A DNA stretch of 64,000 nt from Allobosea sp. WAO (GCF_001509835.1 NZ_JXTJ01000007.1:186001-250000); one strand, 5' to 3'. Positions 51,940 through 61,084 are shown, numbered from the stretch's first letter. Notes: generated from the letters alone by a model not told the origin. Translations and numbers: made by a program.

Positions 51940-52955
51940 GCGGGGCGCCGGCGGGCGAAGCGGCGCAGCAGCAACCCGACGAGCAGGAGCGCGCCCGCGA
52001 GGCCGGCAAGCTGGGCCCAGAGGCCCGGGAAAACCATGGTGAAGCCGGCGAGGACGACCAGGGCGAGGTTGAGCAGCGCCACCTGCGCCACGATCTCGCT
52101 GACCGAGAAGCCGTTATCGGTGGCCTGCTGGTAGAAATGCGAGCGATGCGCCTGCCAGACCTTCTCGCCGCGTGCGAGGCGGCGGAACAGCGTGATGGTC
52201 GAGTCCATCACATGGTAGAGCGGCAGGATCAGCGCCGCGGCCAGGGCGCCGGTGCCGGCGAGGCGATAGAGCAGATAGGCGGTGAGCAGGCCGAGCGGCA
52301 GCGAGCCGACATCGCCCAGGAAGATTTGCGCCACCGGGCGGTTGTACGGGGCGAAGCCGAGGAGCCCGCCGAGCAGCGCGGCGGCGAGCAGGCCGGCGGC
52401 AGGGTCGAGCCCGCCTTGCAGGCTCGCCAGCACCAGCGCGGCGCAGAGCGGCACGATGCCGGCCACCGTGATCCAGTCGATGCCGTCCATGAAGTTGACG
52501 AGGTTGACAAACCAGACACCGGCCAGGATGGCGAGGCCGCGCTCGGCCCAGAGCGGAAGCACTTCGGGCAGCAGGCGGATGTCGGGCGCCCCCTGCAGCA
52601 CGACCAGCGCGACGCAGACGATTTGCAGGACGAGACGCAGGCCCGCCGGCAGCGGACGGATGTCGTCCCACGCGCCGACGAAGGCGACGAGGACGGCGGC
52701 TCCGACCACCACGAGCAGGCCGGAGCCGGCTCCCGCCGGCAGCGGCCACAGCAAGGGCACCAGCCCCAGTGCCAGGAAGGCACCGGCGAGCACGGCGATG
52801 CCGCCGCCCTGCGGCGTCGGGACGCGATGGCTCGAGCGGGCATTGGGCCGCGCCAGTGCATAGCGCATCATCAGCGGGCGCAGCAGCCGGCAGAACCACC
52901 AGGCGAGGCCCGCGGCGGCGAGGATGGTCGACAGGGCTGGGGCTAAGGTTTCCAA
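51936..52955 (-). CDS. WecA/WbpL-like undecaprenyl-phosphate sugar-1-phosphate transferase
   Basis: About 339 residues with around ten membrane segments. Family residues are kept: SSHRVPTPQGGGIAVL, the metal site VGAWDDIRPLPAGLRL, VNLVNFMDGIDWI, FLGDVGSLPLG and the cytosolic AHRSHFYQQA loop. Such enzymes start O-antigen or related glycans by placing a HexNAc-1-phosphate on undecaprenyl phosphate. The start is uncertain: I give the TTG at 52955, which begins just before the first membrane segment; ATGs at 53027 and 53051 are in frame. Confidence 0.85.
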   Translation of the reverse strand: METLAPALSTILAAAGLAWWFCRLLRPLMMRYALARPNARSSHRVPTPQGGGIAVLAGAFLALGLVPLLWPLPAGAGSGLLVVVGAAVLVAFVGAWDDIRPLPAGLRLVLQIVCVALVVLQGAPDIRLLPEVLPLWAERGLAILAGVWFVNLVNFMDGIDWITVAGIVPLCAALVLASLQGGLDPAAGLLAAALLGGLLGFAPYNRPVAQIFLGDVGSLPLGLLTAYLLYRLAGTGALAAALILPLYHVMDSTITLFRRLARGEKVWQAHRSHFYQQATDNGFSVSEIVAQVALLNLALVVLAGFTMVFPGLWAQLAGLAGALLLVGLLLRRFARRRPA

Positions 52956-53068
52956 GGCGGGCGGACCATAGCCAGCCTTCGGCCGGCCGCAAGAGCTTGT
53001 TGCGGGGGCATCGCCGCAAAGCGGCATTCCAGCTTGCGCCGACAGGCACAAAAGAAGAACATACCGGG

Positions 53069-53533
53069 ATGAGCACGACCGAATCCACCCTCAACCCGGC
53101 CCCCACCCGGCCGGAGGTCACCCGCGCCGTCTGCCGCGGCGCCGCCCGGCATCTGCGCGACCGCGGCTACGCCATCGTCAAGGAGATGACCTTCGCCAAT
53201 GGCCGGCGCGGCGACATTGTCGCTCTGTCGTCGAGCGGGGAGTTGCTGGTGGTCGAGGTCAAGTCGAGCCTGGAGGACTATCGCGTCGACGGCAAATGGC
53301 CTGATTACCGCGACTATTGCGATGCCTTCCTGTTCGCCGTCGCGCCCGAATTCCCACATGAGATCATTCCCGAAGATGTCGGCCTGATCATCGCCGATGC
53401 CTGGGGCGGCGAGCTCCTGCGCGAGGCGCCGCGCCATCCCCTCGCACCGGCCCGGCGCAAGATGCTGACCATCGCCTTCGCCAAGCTCGCGGCGGGACGG
53501 CTCGCGGCGCTGGAGGACCCCGATCCGCGCTGA
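53069..53533 (+). CDS. MmcB-family DNA repair protein
   Basis: A 154-residue protein with a PD-(D/E)XK nuclease-like core: RRGDIVALSSSGELLVVEVKSS gives Asp49, Glu63 and Lys65. Then follow DGKWPDYRDYCDAFLFAVAPEFP and a C-terminal helix. It matches MmcB, a LexA-controlled protein of Caulobacter needed for mitomycin C tolerance. I saw no GTTC-N7-GTTC LexA box upstream. It is divergent from the WecA-like gene, from which the chosen starts leave about 110 bases. Confidence 0.85.
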   Translation: MSTTESTLNPAPTRPEVTRAVCRGAARHLRDRGYAIVKEMTFANGRRGDIVALSSSGELLVVEVKSSLEDYRVDGKWPDYRDYCDAFLFAVAPEFPHEIIPEDVGLIIADAWGGELLREAPRHPLAPARRKMLTIAFAKLAAGRLAALEDPDPR

Positions 53534-53634
53534 CGCCCCGGCGGGCGTGATCGGATTACCGCCTTAGAGTGCATGACCCCTGGCAGCGCTTGCGCTAACC
53601 GGTTGAGCTCGACCGGCCTTGGGGAGGCGTCGGG

Positions 53635-54492
53635 ATGAAGCTCTTGAACTGGCTTGCGGCCGCTATGCTCGGCCTCATTGCGGCTGCGGGCGGCGCCGTG
53701 GCGCAGACGCCCGAGGAGATCGTCCGCGGGATCTACGAGGGTGGCGGGACGCGCAGCTCGATCGACCGCATGCGCGCGCCCGGGGCACGCAATCGCTATT
53801 TCCAGCCGGCGCTGGTGCGCCTGTTCGATGCCAATGACCGCGATGAGTGCATCGATTTCGGCCTGCACATCATCGGGCAGGACTACGACGAGCGGGAAAT
53901 CGCGAGGACCTTGCGGCTGGAACCTCGGCAGGAAGGCGAACGCGCGGTCGTCGAGGCCCGCTTCCGCAGCCTCGGCATAGCCAACCATTTCCGCTTCGAT
54001 TTCGTGCGGGCGGGCGAAGGCTGGAAGATCGCCGACATCGCCTCGCTGACACCGGATCATCGCTGGCGGCTGTCGGCCACGCCGTGCCGCGGCGTGCGGG
54101 CCGCCTCCGCCGCACCGGCGGCCGCCGAGAATGGCGCTGCCGGTCCGGAGGGTCTGCGCAAACCAGGGAGCTATTGCTTCGCCAGCCGTGCGTCACGACT
54201 GAGGATCGACGTAGAGCCTTCGGGCAGTGCCCAGATCAATCTCGACCATCTCGGCCAGAACGGACATACCTGCGGGGTCGAAGGCACCGGCCGGCCTGTC
54301 GGCTCCGGCTGGCAGCTCGAGCTCGAAGGGGTCAAGGGTCCGTGCCGGCTTACGCTCGTCGTCTCGCCCGCCGGCAAGCTGACGACGCGCGATCCCGGTG
54401 GCTCCTGCAGGGCAACCTATTGCGGCATGCGCGCCGAGCTGGCCGATGTCGCCATCGACCTCAGGCGCGGCAAGCGTCCCTGTCGCAGCTGA
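53635..54492 (+). CDS. Secreted protein with a DUF3828-like N-terminal domain
   Basis: A 285-residue exported protein: residues 1-24 are a signal peptide (MKLLNWLAAAMLGLIAAAGG then AVAQ). The segment PEEIVRGIYEGGG to FVRAGEGWKIADI, about 25-135, resembles the NTF2-like DUF3828 domain. The C-terminal half has several cysteines (CFASR, HTCGVEG, GPCRLT, GSCRATYCGM, RPCRS), which could form disulfides. Its function is unknown. GGGGAGG precedes the start. It converges on regA with an eight-base gap. Confidence 0.7.
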   Translation: MKLLNWLAAAMLGLIAAAGGAVAQTPEEIVRGIYEGGGTRSSIDRMRAPGARNRYFQPALVRLFDANDRDECIDFGLHIIGQDYDEREIARTLRLEPRQEGERAVVEARFRSLGIANHFRFDFVRAGEGWKIADIASLTPDHRWRLSATPCRGVRAASAAPAAAENGAAGPEGLRKPGSYCFASRASRLRIDVEPSGSAQINLDHLGQNGHTCGVEGTGRPVGSGWQLELEGVKGPCRLTLVVSPAGKLTTRDPGGSCRATYCGMRAELADVAIDLRRGKRPCRS

Positions 54493-54499
54493 GCGGATC

Positions 54500-55069
54500 T
54501 CAGCGCGGGGCGCGCTTGGCGAGGATGCGCTGTAAGGTGCGTCGGTGCATGCCGAGGCGGCGCGCCGTCTCGGAGACATTGCGGCTGCAGAGTTCGTAGA
54601 CGCGCTGGATGTGCTCCCAGCGCACCCGGTCGGCCGACATCGGGTTCTCCGGCGGCACCGGGCGCGAATCCGGGGAGGCGGCGAGCGCCGAATGGATCTC
54701 GTCGGCATCGGCGGGCTTCGCCAGGAAATCATAGGCGCCGAGCTTCACCGCGCTGACCGCGGTCGCGATGTTGCCATAGCCGGTGAGGACGACGCCGCGC
54801 GCATCCGGCCGCTTCTCCTTGAGCCGGGCGATGACGTCGAGGCCGTTGCCGTCGCCGAGGCGCAGATCGATCACCGCGAAGGCCGGCGCGGACTCCTCGA
54901 CCGCCGCAATGCCGGCCTGGACGGATTCGGCGATGCGGACGAGATAGCCGCGGCCTTCCATGGCGCGGGCGAGGCGGTTGAGGAAGGGCTTGTCGTCATC
55001 GACGATCAGCAGGGACATGTCCCTGCCCGCATTGTCCTGAACCTGGCCTGCGTTGAGAGCCGCTTCCAT
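54500..55069 (-). CDS. regA: Response regulator RegA/PrrA/ActR
   Basis: A 189-residue response regulator of the global redox control pair RegB/RegA. The receiver domain has LLIVDDDKPFLNRLARAM, the phosphoacceptor in AVIDLRLGDG (Asp68) and TGYGNIATAVSAVKLGAYDFLAKP. The Fis-type helix-turn-helix RVYELCSRNVSETARRLGMHRRTLQRIL is the highly conserved RegA DNA-binding end. I chose the ATG at 55069, nine bases after GGAGGAG; the ATG at 55078 abuts that site. regB lies just upstream on the same strand. Confidence 0.94.
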   Translation of the reverse strand: MEAALNAGQVQDNAGRDMSLLIVDDDKPFLNRLARAMEGRGYLVRIAESVQAGIAAVEESAPAFAVIDLRLGDGNGLDVIARLKEKRPDARGVVLTGYGNIATAVSAVKLGAYDFLAKPADADEIHSALAASPDSRPVPPENPMSADRVRWEHIQRVYELCSRNVSETARRLGMHRRTLQRILAKRAPR

Positions 55070-55208
55070 CGCCTTCATCTCCTCCGGGCCCCGGCCCGGC
55101 TCCTTACTCTAGAGCCGGAACAGGGCCGATGCGAAGCACGCGTTCGCGAGTCCCGCATCGACGCCAATCCGGCATCGAATGTCCGGCGCGGCGACGCGCC
55201 GCAAGGCA

Positions 55209-56558
55209 TCATGCTGTCGCATGTGGGGCTGAAAGCTCCGGATTTGAAGGCCCGAGCGGCCGATCATCGCGTTCGAATACCTCGCGCAGCCAGGTTATGC
55301 GGATCGAAGCGCCCGTCGCCGGCAGCGGCAGGTTGGAGAATTCCAGCACCGCGCCGCTGCGCTCGAGCAGCGTCTTGGCGATGAAAAGACCGAGGCCGAG
55401 GCCGCCGCCAGCGCGCGATTCCTTGTCGTGCGAGCGCGAAAGATAGGGATCGCCGGCCCGCATCAGCACTTCCGAGGTGAAGCCCGGCCCGTCATCGGCG
55501 ATGGTCAGGACGACGGCGCCTTGCGTCCATTGCGCCGAGATCGTCACCTTCGAGCGCGCGAAGTCGACGGCATTGTCGACGATATTGCCGAGCCCGTAGA
55601 TCATGCCGGGATTGCGGCGGCAGATGGGCTCCGGCTTGTCGCCGACCAGCGAAATCTCGAAGGGCACGCCGAAAGGCCGCTGCGGCCCGGCCGCCTCCTC
55701 GATCAGGAGCCTGAGCGAGAGCTGGTCGAGCGGACCGGCATCGTCGTCCTGCAGCGAGGCGAGCTTGCCGAGGATGCCGCGGCAGCGGTCGACCTGCTCG
55801 CGCAGGAGGTTGATGTCGTCGGCCATCTCGCCTTCGGGCGGCGCGAGGCGAGAGAGCTCGCGCGCGACCAGCGTGATCGTCGCCAAAGGCGTGCCGAGTT
55901 CGTGCGCGGCGGCGGCGGCGAGCCCGTCGAGCTGCGAAAGATGCTGCTCGCGCGCCAGGACCAGCTCCGTCGCGGCAAGGGCCGCCGAGAGATCATGCGC
56001 CTCCTTGCTGACGCGCCAGGCATAGATGCCGGTGAAGCCGAGGCCGAGCAGCAGCGAGATCCAGTTGCCGGCCTGATAATAGGGCGGCAGTACCGGGCGG
56101 TCGCTGCCGGACCAGGGCAGCGGCCAGTGGGCGAAGGTCAGCAAGGTTGCAAGCCCGGCCGCCAGCAGGCCGAGCGCCAGCGTGTGGCGCGGCGGCAGCG
56201 CCGTCGCGGAGATCATCACCGGCGCCAGGAACAGGATCGAAAATGGATTCTGCAGGCCCCCGGTGAGATAGAGCAGCGCCGCGAGCTGCAGGATGTCGAA
56301 GGCGAGCAGCGCGGTCGCCGCCCCCTCGCGCAGGCGATGATTGAGCGGGAAGCGGATGCGCAGGGCGATGTTCAGCCAGGCCGAGACGGCGATCACCACG
56401 AAACACCAGCCGAAAGGCAAGGTGAAGCCGAGGCCGAAATGCACGCCGGCGACGGCAAGGCTCTGGCCGGCGATGGCGAGCCAGCGCAGGCGCACCAGCG
56501 TGTCGAGGCGCAGATGGCGAAGCGCCCGGACCGGCGCTTCCGGGAAGAGGTCGGTCAT
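55209..56558 (-). CDS. regB: Redox-sensing histidine kinase RegB/PrrB/ActS
   Basis: A 449-residue membrane kinase with six hydrophobic segments in residues 20-185. The quinone-binding heptad GGLQNPF is at 100-106. The H-box AAAAHELGTPLATI gives His219, and the redox cysteine lies in REQVDRCRGIL (Cys259). The ATPase domain has GLGNIVDNAVDFA and GGGLGLGLFIAK. In other alphaproteobacteria the pair controls respiration, carbon and nitrogen fixation under low redox. I chose the ATG at 56558. It lies 139 bases upstream of regA. Confidence 0.94.
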   Translation of the reverse strand: MTDLFPEAPVRALRHLRLDTLVRLRWLAIAGQSLAVAGVHFGLGFTLPFGWCFVVIAVSAWLNIALRIRFPLNHRLREGAATALLAFDILQLAALLYLTGGLQNPFSILFLAPVMISATALPPRHTLALGLLAAGLATLLTFAHWPLPWSGSDRPVLPPYYQAGNWISLLLGLGFTGIYAWRVSKEAHDLSAALAATELVLAREQHLSQLDGLAAAAAHELGTPLATITLVARELSRLAPPEGEMADDINLLREQVDRCRGILGKLASLQDDDAGPLDQLSLRLLIEEAAGPQRPFGVPFEISLVGDKPEPICRRNPGMIYGLGNIVDNAVDFARSKVTISAQWTQGAVVLTIADDGPGFTSEVLMRAGDPYLSRSHDKESRAGGGLGLGLFIAKTLLERSGAVLEFSNLPLPATGASIRITWLREVFERDDRPLGPSNPELSAPHATA

Positions 56559-56694
56559 GGTCAGGGTGCGCAATCCTCGGAACGAGCGGTGCACTTCGGC
56601 GGTGCAAAACTGTGTCTAACGGGCATCACAAGGAAATCTTAGCCCTTTGAACGATTGAATGAGAACAAATTCTATCTACGCTGCGTTTCCCTGT

Positions 56695-56703
56695 TGCAGT
56701 GCA
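56695..56703. promoter_or_regulatory. Possible PhaR-type operator before the PHB depolymerase
   Basis: TGCAGTGCA is a small palindrome 50 bases before the phaZ start, in the divergent gap with regB. PhaR/AniA-type repressors of PHB genes bind TGC-rich palindromes in several alphaproteobacteria. The match is short, so this is only a suggestion. Confidence 0.25.
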
Positions 56704-56753
56704 TTCAGGATTTGGCACTGCGAAACGGAAATTGCCGGGACGAGAGGGCTGCC

Positions 56754-58055
56754 ATGTCATTCGCCTATCACGCCTATGAAGCGGTCCATATGATGGTCAG
56801 CCCGGTGCGGGCCATGTCGGACGCCATGCACCTGGCCTTCAAGAACCCGGCGAATCCGCTGACCTACACCCCGTTCGGCCGCTCGGTCGCAGCCTCCTGC
56901 GAATTGTTCGAGCGGACGACGCGCCGCTACGGCAAGCCGGCCTTCGGCCTCGACACCACCACGATGAACGGCGTCAAGGTCGCAGTCGAGGAGCGCGTCG
57001 TCTGGCAGCGCCCGTTCTGCAATCTGATCTATTTCGACCGGCAGGTCGGCCAGCGGCGCAAGCCGCAGCCCAAGGTGCTGATGGTCGCGCCGATGTCGGG
57101 CCACTACGCGACCCTGCTGCGCGGCACGGTCGAGGCCTTCCTGCCTGATCACGAGGTCTACATCACCGACTGGATCGATGCGCGGCTGGTGCCAATGGCC
57201 GCCGGCAGCTTCGGCCTCGACGACTATATCGACTACGTCATCGCCATGCTGCAGAAGCTCGGCCCGGACACCCATGTCATGGCGGTCTGCCAGCCTTCCG
57301 TGCCGGTGCTCGCCGCGATCGCCCGCATGGAGGCCGAAGGCGACCCGAGCGCGCCGCGCTCGATGACGCTGATGGGCGGGCCGATCGACACTCGCCGCTC
57401 GCCGACCGCAGTCAACCAGCTCGCCATGGAGCGCGGCACCGACTGGTTCCGCCGCAACTGCATCACGCGCGTACCCTTCCCGCATCTCGGCGCCTTCCGC
57501 GAGGTCTATCCCGGCTTCCTGCAGCTCTCGGGCTTCATGGCGATGAATTTCGACCGCCACCTGACCGCGCATTACGACATGTACAAGCACCTGGTCGACG
57601 GTGACGGCGACTCGGCCGAGAAGCATCGCGACTTCTACGACGAATACCTCGCCGTGATGGACCTGACCGCGGAATTCTATCTCGAGACGGTCGACAAGGT
57701 CTTCGTCCAGCATGCGCTGCCCAAGGGCGAGCTGATGCACCGCGACAAGCCGGTCGACCTGACCGCGATCCGGCGCGTCGCGCTGATGACGGTCGAGGGC
57801 GAGAAGGACGACATCTCAGGCGTCGGCCAGACCAAGGCGGCGCATGATCTCTGCGTCAACATTCCCGACGATCTGCGGGCCGAGTACCTTCAGATGGGCG
57901 TCGGCCATTACGGGGTCTTCAACGGCTCGCGCTTCCGCTCCGAGATCGCGCCGCGCATCGCCGACTTCATGCTGACGCTCGACATGAAGGCCGCCAGCGA
58001 GCGCCGCAATGACAGCGCCGCGGTTGCCCGCAAGGCGCTGAAGGTCGCGGGCTGA
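56754..58055 (+). CDS. phaZ: Intracellular polyhydroxybutyrate depolymerase PhaZ
   Basis: A 433-residue alpha/beta-hydrolase that breaks down intracellular PHB granules. The nucleophile is a cysteine in a lipase-like box, HVMAVCQPSVPVLA (Cys179), as in class I intracellular depolymerases. The His region is VGHYGVFNG near residue 380, and VLMVAPMSGHYATLLRGTVE is the oxyanion area. The ATG at 56754 gives MSFAYHAYEA, the usual start. It converges on the RhuM gene with only ten bases between the ends. Confidence 0.93.
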   Translation: MSFAYHAYEAVHMMVSPVRAMSDAMHLAFKNPANPLTYTPFGRSVAASCELFERTTRRYGKPAFGLDTTTMNGVKVAVEERVVWQRPFCNLIYFDRQVGQRRKPQPKVLMVAPMSGHYATLLRGTVEAFLPDHEVYITDWIDARLVPMAAGSFGLDDYIDYVIAMLQKLGPDTHVMAVCQPSVPVLAAIARMEAEGDPSAPRSMTLMGGPIDTRRSPTAVNQLAMERGTDWFRRNCITRVPFPHLGAFREVYPGFLQLSGFMAMNFDRHLTAHYDMYKHLVDGDGDSAEKHRDFYDEYLAVMDLTAEFYLETVDKVFVQHALPKGELMHRDKPVDLTAIRRVALMTVEGEKDDISGVGQTKAAHDLCVNIPDDLRAEYLQMGVGHYGVFNGSRFRSEIAPRIADFMLTLDMKAASERRNDSAAVARKALKVAG

Positions 58056-58065
58056 GGCAGGTAAG

Positions 58066-59118
58066 TTAACGCCGGGGCGGCTTCGGCAGGCGCTTCGCCT
58101 CGGCGGCGAGTTCCGCGATATGGGCGTCGGCCTCGCGCCGACGTTCCAGCTTCCGGCGGCGGTCGAATTCCTCGTATTGCGCTTCAGCCCGCACCTTCGC
58201 CTGGTCCGCGCTGACCGAGCCGCCGCCGCGGAGCACGGCGCGCCCGAGATTCTGCAATTGCCGGTCGAGAAGCTGGCGAGCCTCCTCCATCAGGACCAAC
58301 CTGCCGATATCGAGCTGGTCTTCAAAGATGTCGAGCAGGATCGAAGTAAGGCGGTTCAGCTCCTTGATCTCTGCTTCGGTCAGGTAGTTCTTGGAGACCG
58401 TGACGTCCTGCTTGCGGATATTCTCGGCCGGCCAGCTTCGCAGCCCCATGTCCGACACTTCGCAATCGGCACGATGGCTGACGACTTCCGCGGGCGTATG
58501 CGAGGTCACGGCATAGACCAGCTTGGCTTGCGTGCGCTGGAAAAATTCGCGCGCGACGGCGGCCGAGCCATCGTAGTCCTGACACATCGAGCAGATCTGG
58601 CGCAGCTCCTGGTAGAGATTCGCCTCTTCGGAGCGAAGGTCGCGGATGACCTCGCGCAGTTCGGCGATGCGGCCGGCATTGCCCGGGTCCTTGAGCCGCC
58701 TCGTATCGACGACGAAACCCTTCTTGGCGAACTGGACGAGGATGCCTGTCGCCCAGCGGCGGAAGAGGGTCGCTTGCGCGGACGAGACGCGGTAGCCGAC
58801 CGAGATCACCATATCGAGGTCGTAATGCTCGATCTGGCGGCTTACCTGCCGGAGCCCCTCCCGCCGAACTTGTGCAATTTTTGCACGAGTTGATTCCGGA
58901 CCAAGCTCACCTTCTTCGTAGATATTGGCGATATGCTTGGTGATCACGCTCCGGTCGACGCCAAACAGCTGCCCGATCTGCGCCTGTGTCATCCAGAGCG
59001 TTTCGCCTTCATAGCGAATGTCGATGCGCAGGCCCTGCTGCGTCCCGTAGACGAGGAAGAGATCGCCCGTCTCGGAATCTTCCTCCAGCCGAACCGGCTC
59101 CACCTGATCCCCAGCCAT
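58066..59118 (-). CDS. RhuM-family protein
   Basis: A 350-residue protein of the virulence RhuM family, first known from a Salmonella pathogenicity island. The N-terminal part has a DNA-binding-like segment, LWMTQAQIGQLFGVDRSVITKHIANIYEEGEL, then ISVGYRVSSAQATLFRRWATGIL, read in parts, the family hallmark. A charged coiled coil closes the protein. Its biochemical function is not known. Such genes are sporadic and often mobile, but no integrase or IS lies next to it here. The ATG is at 59118; the gap to the next gene is 177 bases. Confidence 0.9.
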   Translation of the reverse strand: MAGDQVEPVRLEEDSETGDLFLVYGTQQGLRIDIRYEGETLWMTQAQIGQLFGVDRSVITKHIANIYEEGELGPESTRAKIAQVRREGLRQVSRQIEHYDLDMVISVGYRVSSAQATLFRRWATGILVQFAKKGFVVDTRRLKDPGNAGRIAELREVIRDLRSEEANLYQELRQICSMCQDYDGSAAVAREFFQRTQAKLVYAVTSHTPAEVVSHRADCEVSDMGLRSWPAENIRKQDVTVSKNYLTEAEIKELNRLTSILLDIFEDQLDIGRLVLMEEARQLLDRQLQNLGRAVLRGGGSVSADQAKVRAEAQYEEFDRRRKLERRREADAHIAELAAEAKRLPKPPRR

Positions 59119-59295
59119 ACGCGCCTCTGCCTTCCGAATGAGAACAAAGAGAATACAAATCCGCCGAAAGAAGCAAGTGGAGGGCGCAGGGCCGTGCACA
59201 AGCGCAGCGTGTGGTCTGCCCCACCAGGATGCGCTTTTCGTTCAGCCTCTACCCGCCCCTTCCTCTCACCGCCCGAATCCCGCACAATCGCGGCG

Positions 59296-60036
59296 ATGCG
59301 GTTCTCCCTGTTCAAGCGGCAGCCCGATCCCGAGCTGATCGAGGTCGCGCATGCCGGCATGCTCTATCCGGTCGCGGTGAAGCGCCGCGCCGCGGCAAAG
59401 CGGCTGACCCTGCGCGTCTCGCAGGCGACCGGCCAGATTACCCTCACCCTGCCCGAGCGTCTCGATTTCGCGGCCGGCCGGCGCTTCGCCGAGCAGCATG
59501 GCGGCTGGATCGCGGCGCGCATGGCCAAGCGCCCGGACGGCGTGCCGTTCGAGCCCGGTGCTCTGGTGCCGCTACGCGGCACGCCGCATCGCATCGTACA
59601 CTGGACCAAGGTGCGCGGCGTCACCCGCGCGGCGCTTTCGAGCGAGGGCGAGCCGATCCTGGCAGTCTGCGGCGAGGCCGCCCATGTTGCGCGGCGGGTC
59701 AAGGACTTCCTGCGCCGCGAAGCGCTCGCCGATCTCGAACGTGCCGTGCGCGTCCATACGGCGACGCTCGGCATCCCCGCCCGCAAGATCACCATCCGCG
59801 ACACCACCAGCCGCTGGGGCTCGTGCTCGTCGAAGGGCCATCTCAACTTCTCCTGGCGGCTGATCCTGGCGCCGCCCTTGGTGCTCGACTATCTCGCCGC
59901 CCACGAGGTCGCGCATCTCAAGGAGATGAACCATTCGCACCGGTTCTGGGCGGTGACGCACAAGCTCTGCCCGCGCACCGAGGAGGCCGAGGCCTGGCTG
60001 AAGCGCCACGGCGCCTCGCTGCACGGCTATGGCTGA
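59296..60036 (+). CDS. YgjP/DUF45-type metallopeptidase
   Basis: A 246-residue protein with a zincin motif HEVAHLKEMNHSHRFW (HEVAH at 203-207, third ligand likely His213). RDTTSRWGSCSSKGHLNFSWRLILAP, read in parts, is the DUF45/YgjP hallmark just before it. The N-terminal half is beta-rich and basic (VKRRAAAKRLTLRVS). The family is related to SprT/WSS1-type proteases; the substrate is not known. The start at 59296 has no strong ribosome-binding site. Its last ten bases overlap the DUF4105 gene on the other strand. Confidence 0.9.
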   Translation: MRFSLFKRQPDPELIEVAHAGMLYPVAVKRRAAAKRLTLRVSQATGQITLTLPERLDFAAGRRFAEQHGGWIAARMAKRPDGVPFEPGALVPLRGTPHRIVHWTKVRGVTRAALSSEGEPILAVCGEAAHVARRVKDFLRREALADLERAVRVHTATLGIPARKITIRDTTSRWGSCSSKGHLNFSWRLILAPPLVLDYLAAHEVAHLKEMNHSHRFWAVTHKLCPRTEEAEAWLKRHGASLHGYG

Positions 60037-61049
60037 GGCGTCTTCTCGGGCTTGGGCACGCCCTCGCGGATCAGGCGCGAGAAATCGGGATCGTCGAGCG
60101 AGATCGCCTTCGCCCGCTCGCTGATCCTGCCGAGCCGGACCAGTTCCGCCAGCGGCATGTCCTGCCTGACCGCGCCGATATCCTTGAGATAGCCCGGCAG
60201 ATAGCCGGAGAGCAGGACGCGCGGATCGAGCCGCGGCGTGAAGCTCGACTCGGGGGAGACGGAGCGGACGAGCCTGTAGACCACCGTGGTGCAGTTGGTG
60301 GTGATGGTGTTGTACCAGCGCGGCTGCGCGGCCAGCCGGTTCACATCCGCGACATAGGCGAGCAGCACCTCGCGGGCCTGTTCGGGCGAGGCGCGCAGGC
60401 GGAACATCCGGACGTCCTCGCCACGCGCATGGGTGCGCAGGCCTACGACATCGCGCTCATCGGCCGCGACATAGGCCATCTCGTAGACGCGGAAGAAGCC
60501 GGCGAGCGACGACCATTCCTCGCCCTTCTCGCGCCTGACCTCGATCGAGAAGGTCAGCGGCAGGGAATCGCGGAAATTGAAGCTGACCAGAAGATGCGCG
60601 ATCGCCTCGCCCGACCAGTAGGAGAGGAAGAGGTCGACGCCCTCGACCTTGGTCAGGTCGAAATTGCGGGTCTCCCAGCGTTGGTCGTAATCGGCCTCGG
60701 TGCGCCAGCGGAAATTGCGGAGATTGCTCACGGTGAGCCGGTCGCCCTCGCGGGCGATCTCTGGCAGCCGGGCGAGCTCGGGGATCCAGTCGCGCTGATG
60801 CGAGGGCTGCATGCTGTTCCACCAGCCGAGCAGGCCAATGAAGAGCACGGCGAAGGACAAGGGCAGCCGCGGCGCACCGGTCCAGAGGCCGATCGCACCG
60901 GCGAGGCCCGCGAGCCCGAAGGCAACGGCCCCCGCGATGCCGATCGCACCCGGCAGGCGAAAGACCAAAAGCCCAACGCCCCACAGCGTGGTTCCGAGAA
61001 CCACGAGCGTCAGCAGTGCTTGCAGGAGAAAAAGAAAGAGGCGGCTCAT
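60027..61049 (-). CDS. DUF4105 (Lnb-like N-terminal domain) membrane protein
   Basis: A 340-residue protein with about three hydrophobic segments at residues 5-80 and a large soluble domain. FRWRTEADYDQRWETRNFDLTKVEGVDLFLSYWSG, read in parts, followed by IAHLLVSFNF and later YNTITTNCTTVVYRLV, is the DUF4105 signature. The NC and H residues resemble a papain-like cysteine hydrolase site (Cys in TTNCTT), which suggests a periplasmic hydrolase. The substrate is unknown. It lies just downstream of pckA, 35 bases after its stop, on the same strand. Confidence 0.85.
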   Translation of the reverse strand: MSRLFLFLLQALLTLVVLGTTLWGVGLLVFRLPGAIGIAGAVAFGLAGLAGAIGLWTGAPRLPLSFAVLFIGLLGWWNSMQPSHQRDWIPELARLPEIAREGDRLTVSNLRNFRWRTEADYDQRWETRNFDLTKVEGVDLFLSYWSGEAIAHLLVSFNFRDSLPLTFSIEVRREKGEEWSSLAGFFRVYEMAYVAADERDVVGLRTHARGEDVRMFRLRASPEQAREVLLAYVADVNRLAAQPRWYNTITTNCTTVVYRLVRSVSPESSFTPRLDPRVLLSGYLPGYLKDIGAVRQDMPLAELVRLGRISERAKAISLDDPDFSRLIREGVPKPEKTPQP

Positions 61050-61084
61050 CGCCGCCTCTCATAGCACGCTATAATGCTAGACGC

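Noticed and set aside
52956..53068. LexA box upstream of mmcB
   Set aside because: Neither GTTC-N7-GTTC nor its complement GAAC-N7-GAAC is present. Only a single GAAC lies near the start.
58066..61049. A defence or mobile island around the RhuM gene
   Set aside because: No integrase, transposase, restriction, toxin-antitoxin or phage genes flank it, and the ends with phaZ are tight. One sporadic gene does not make an island.
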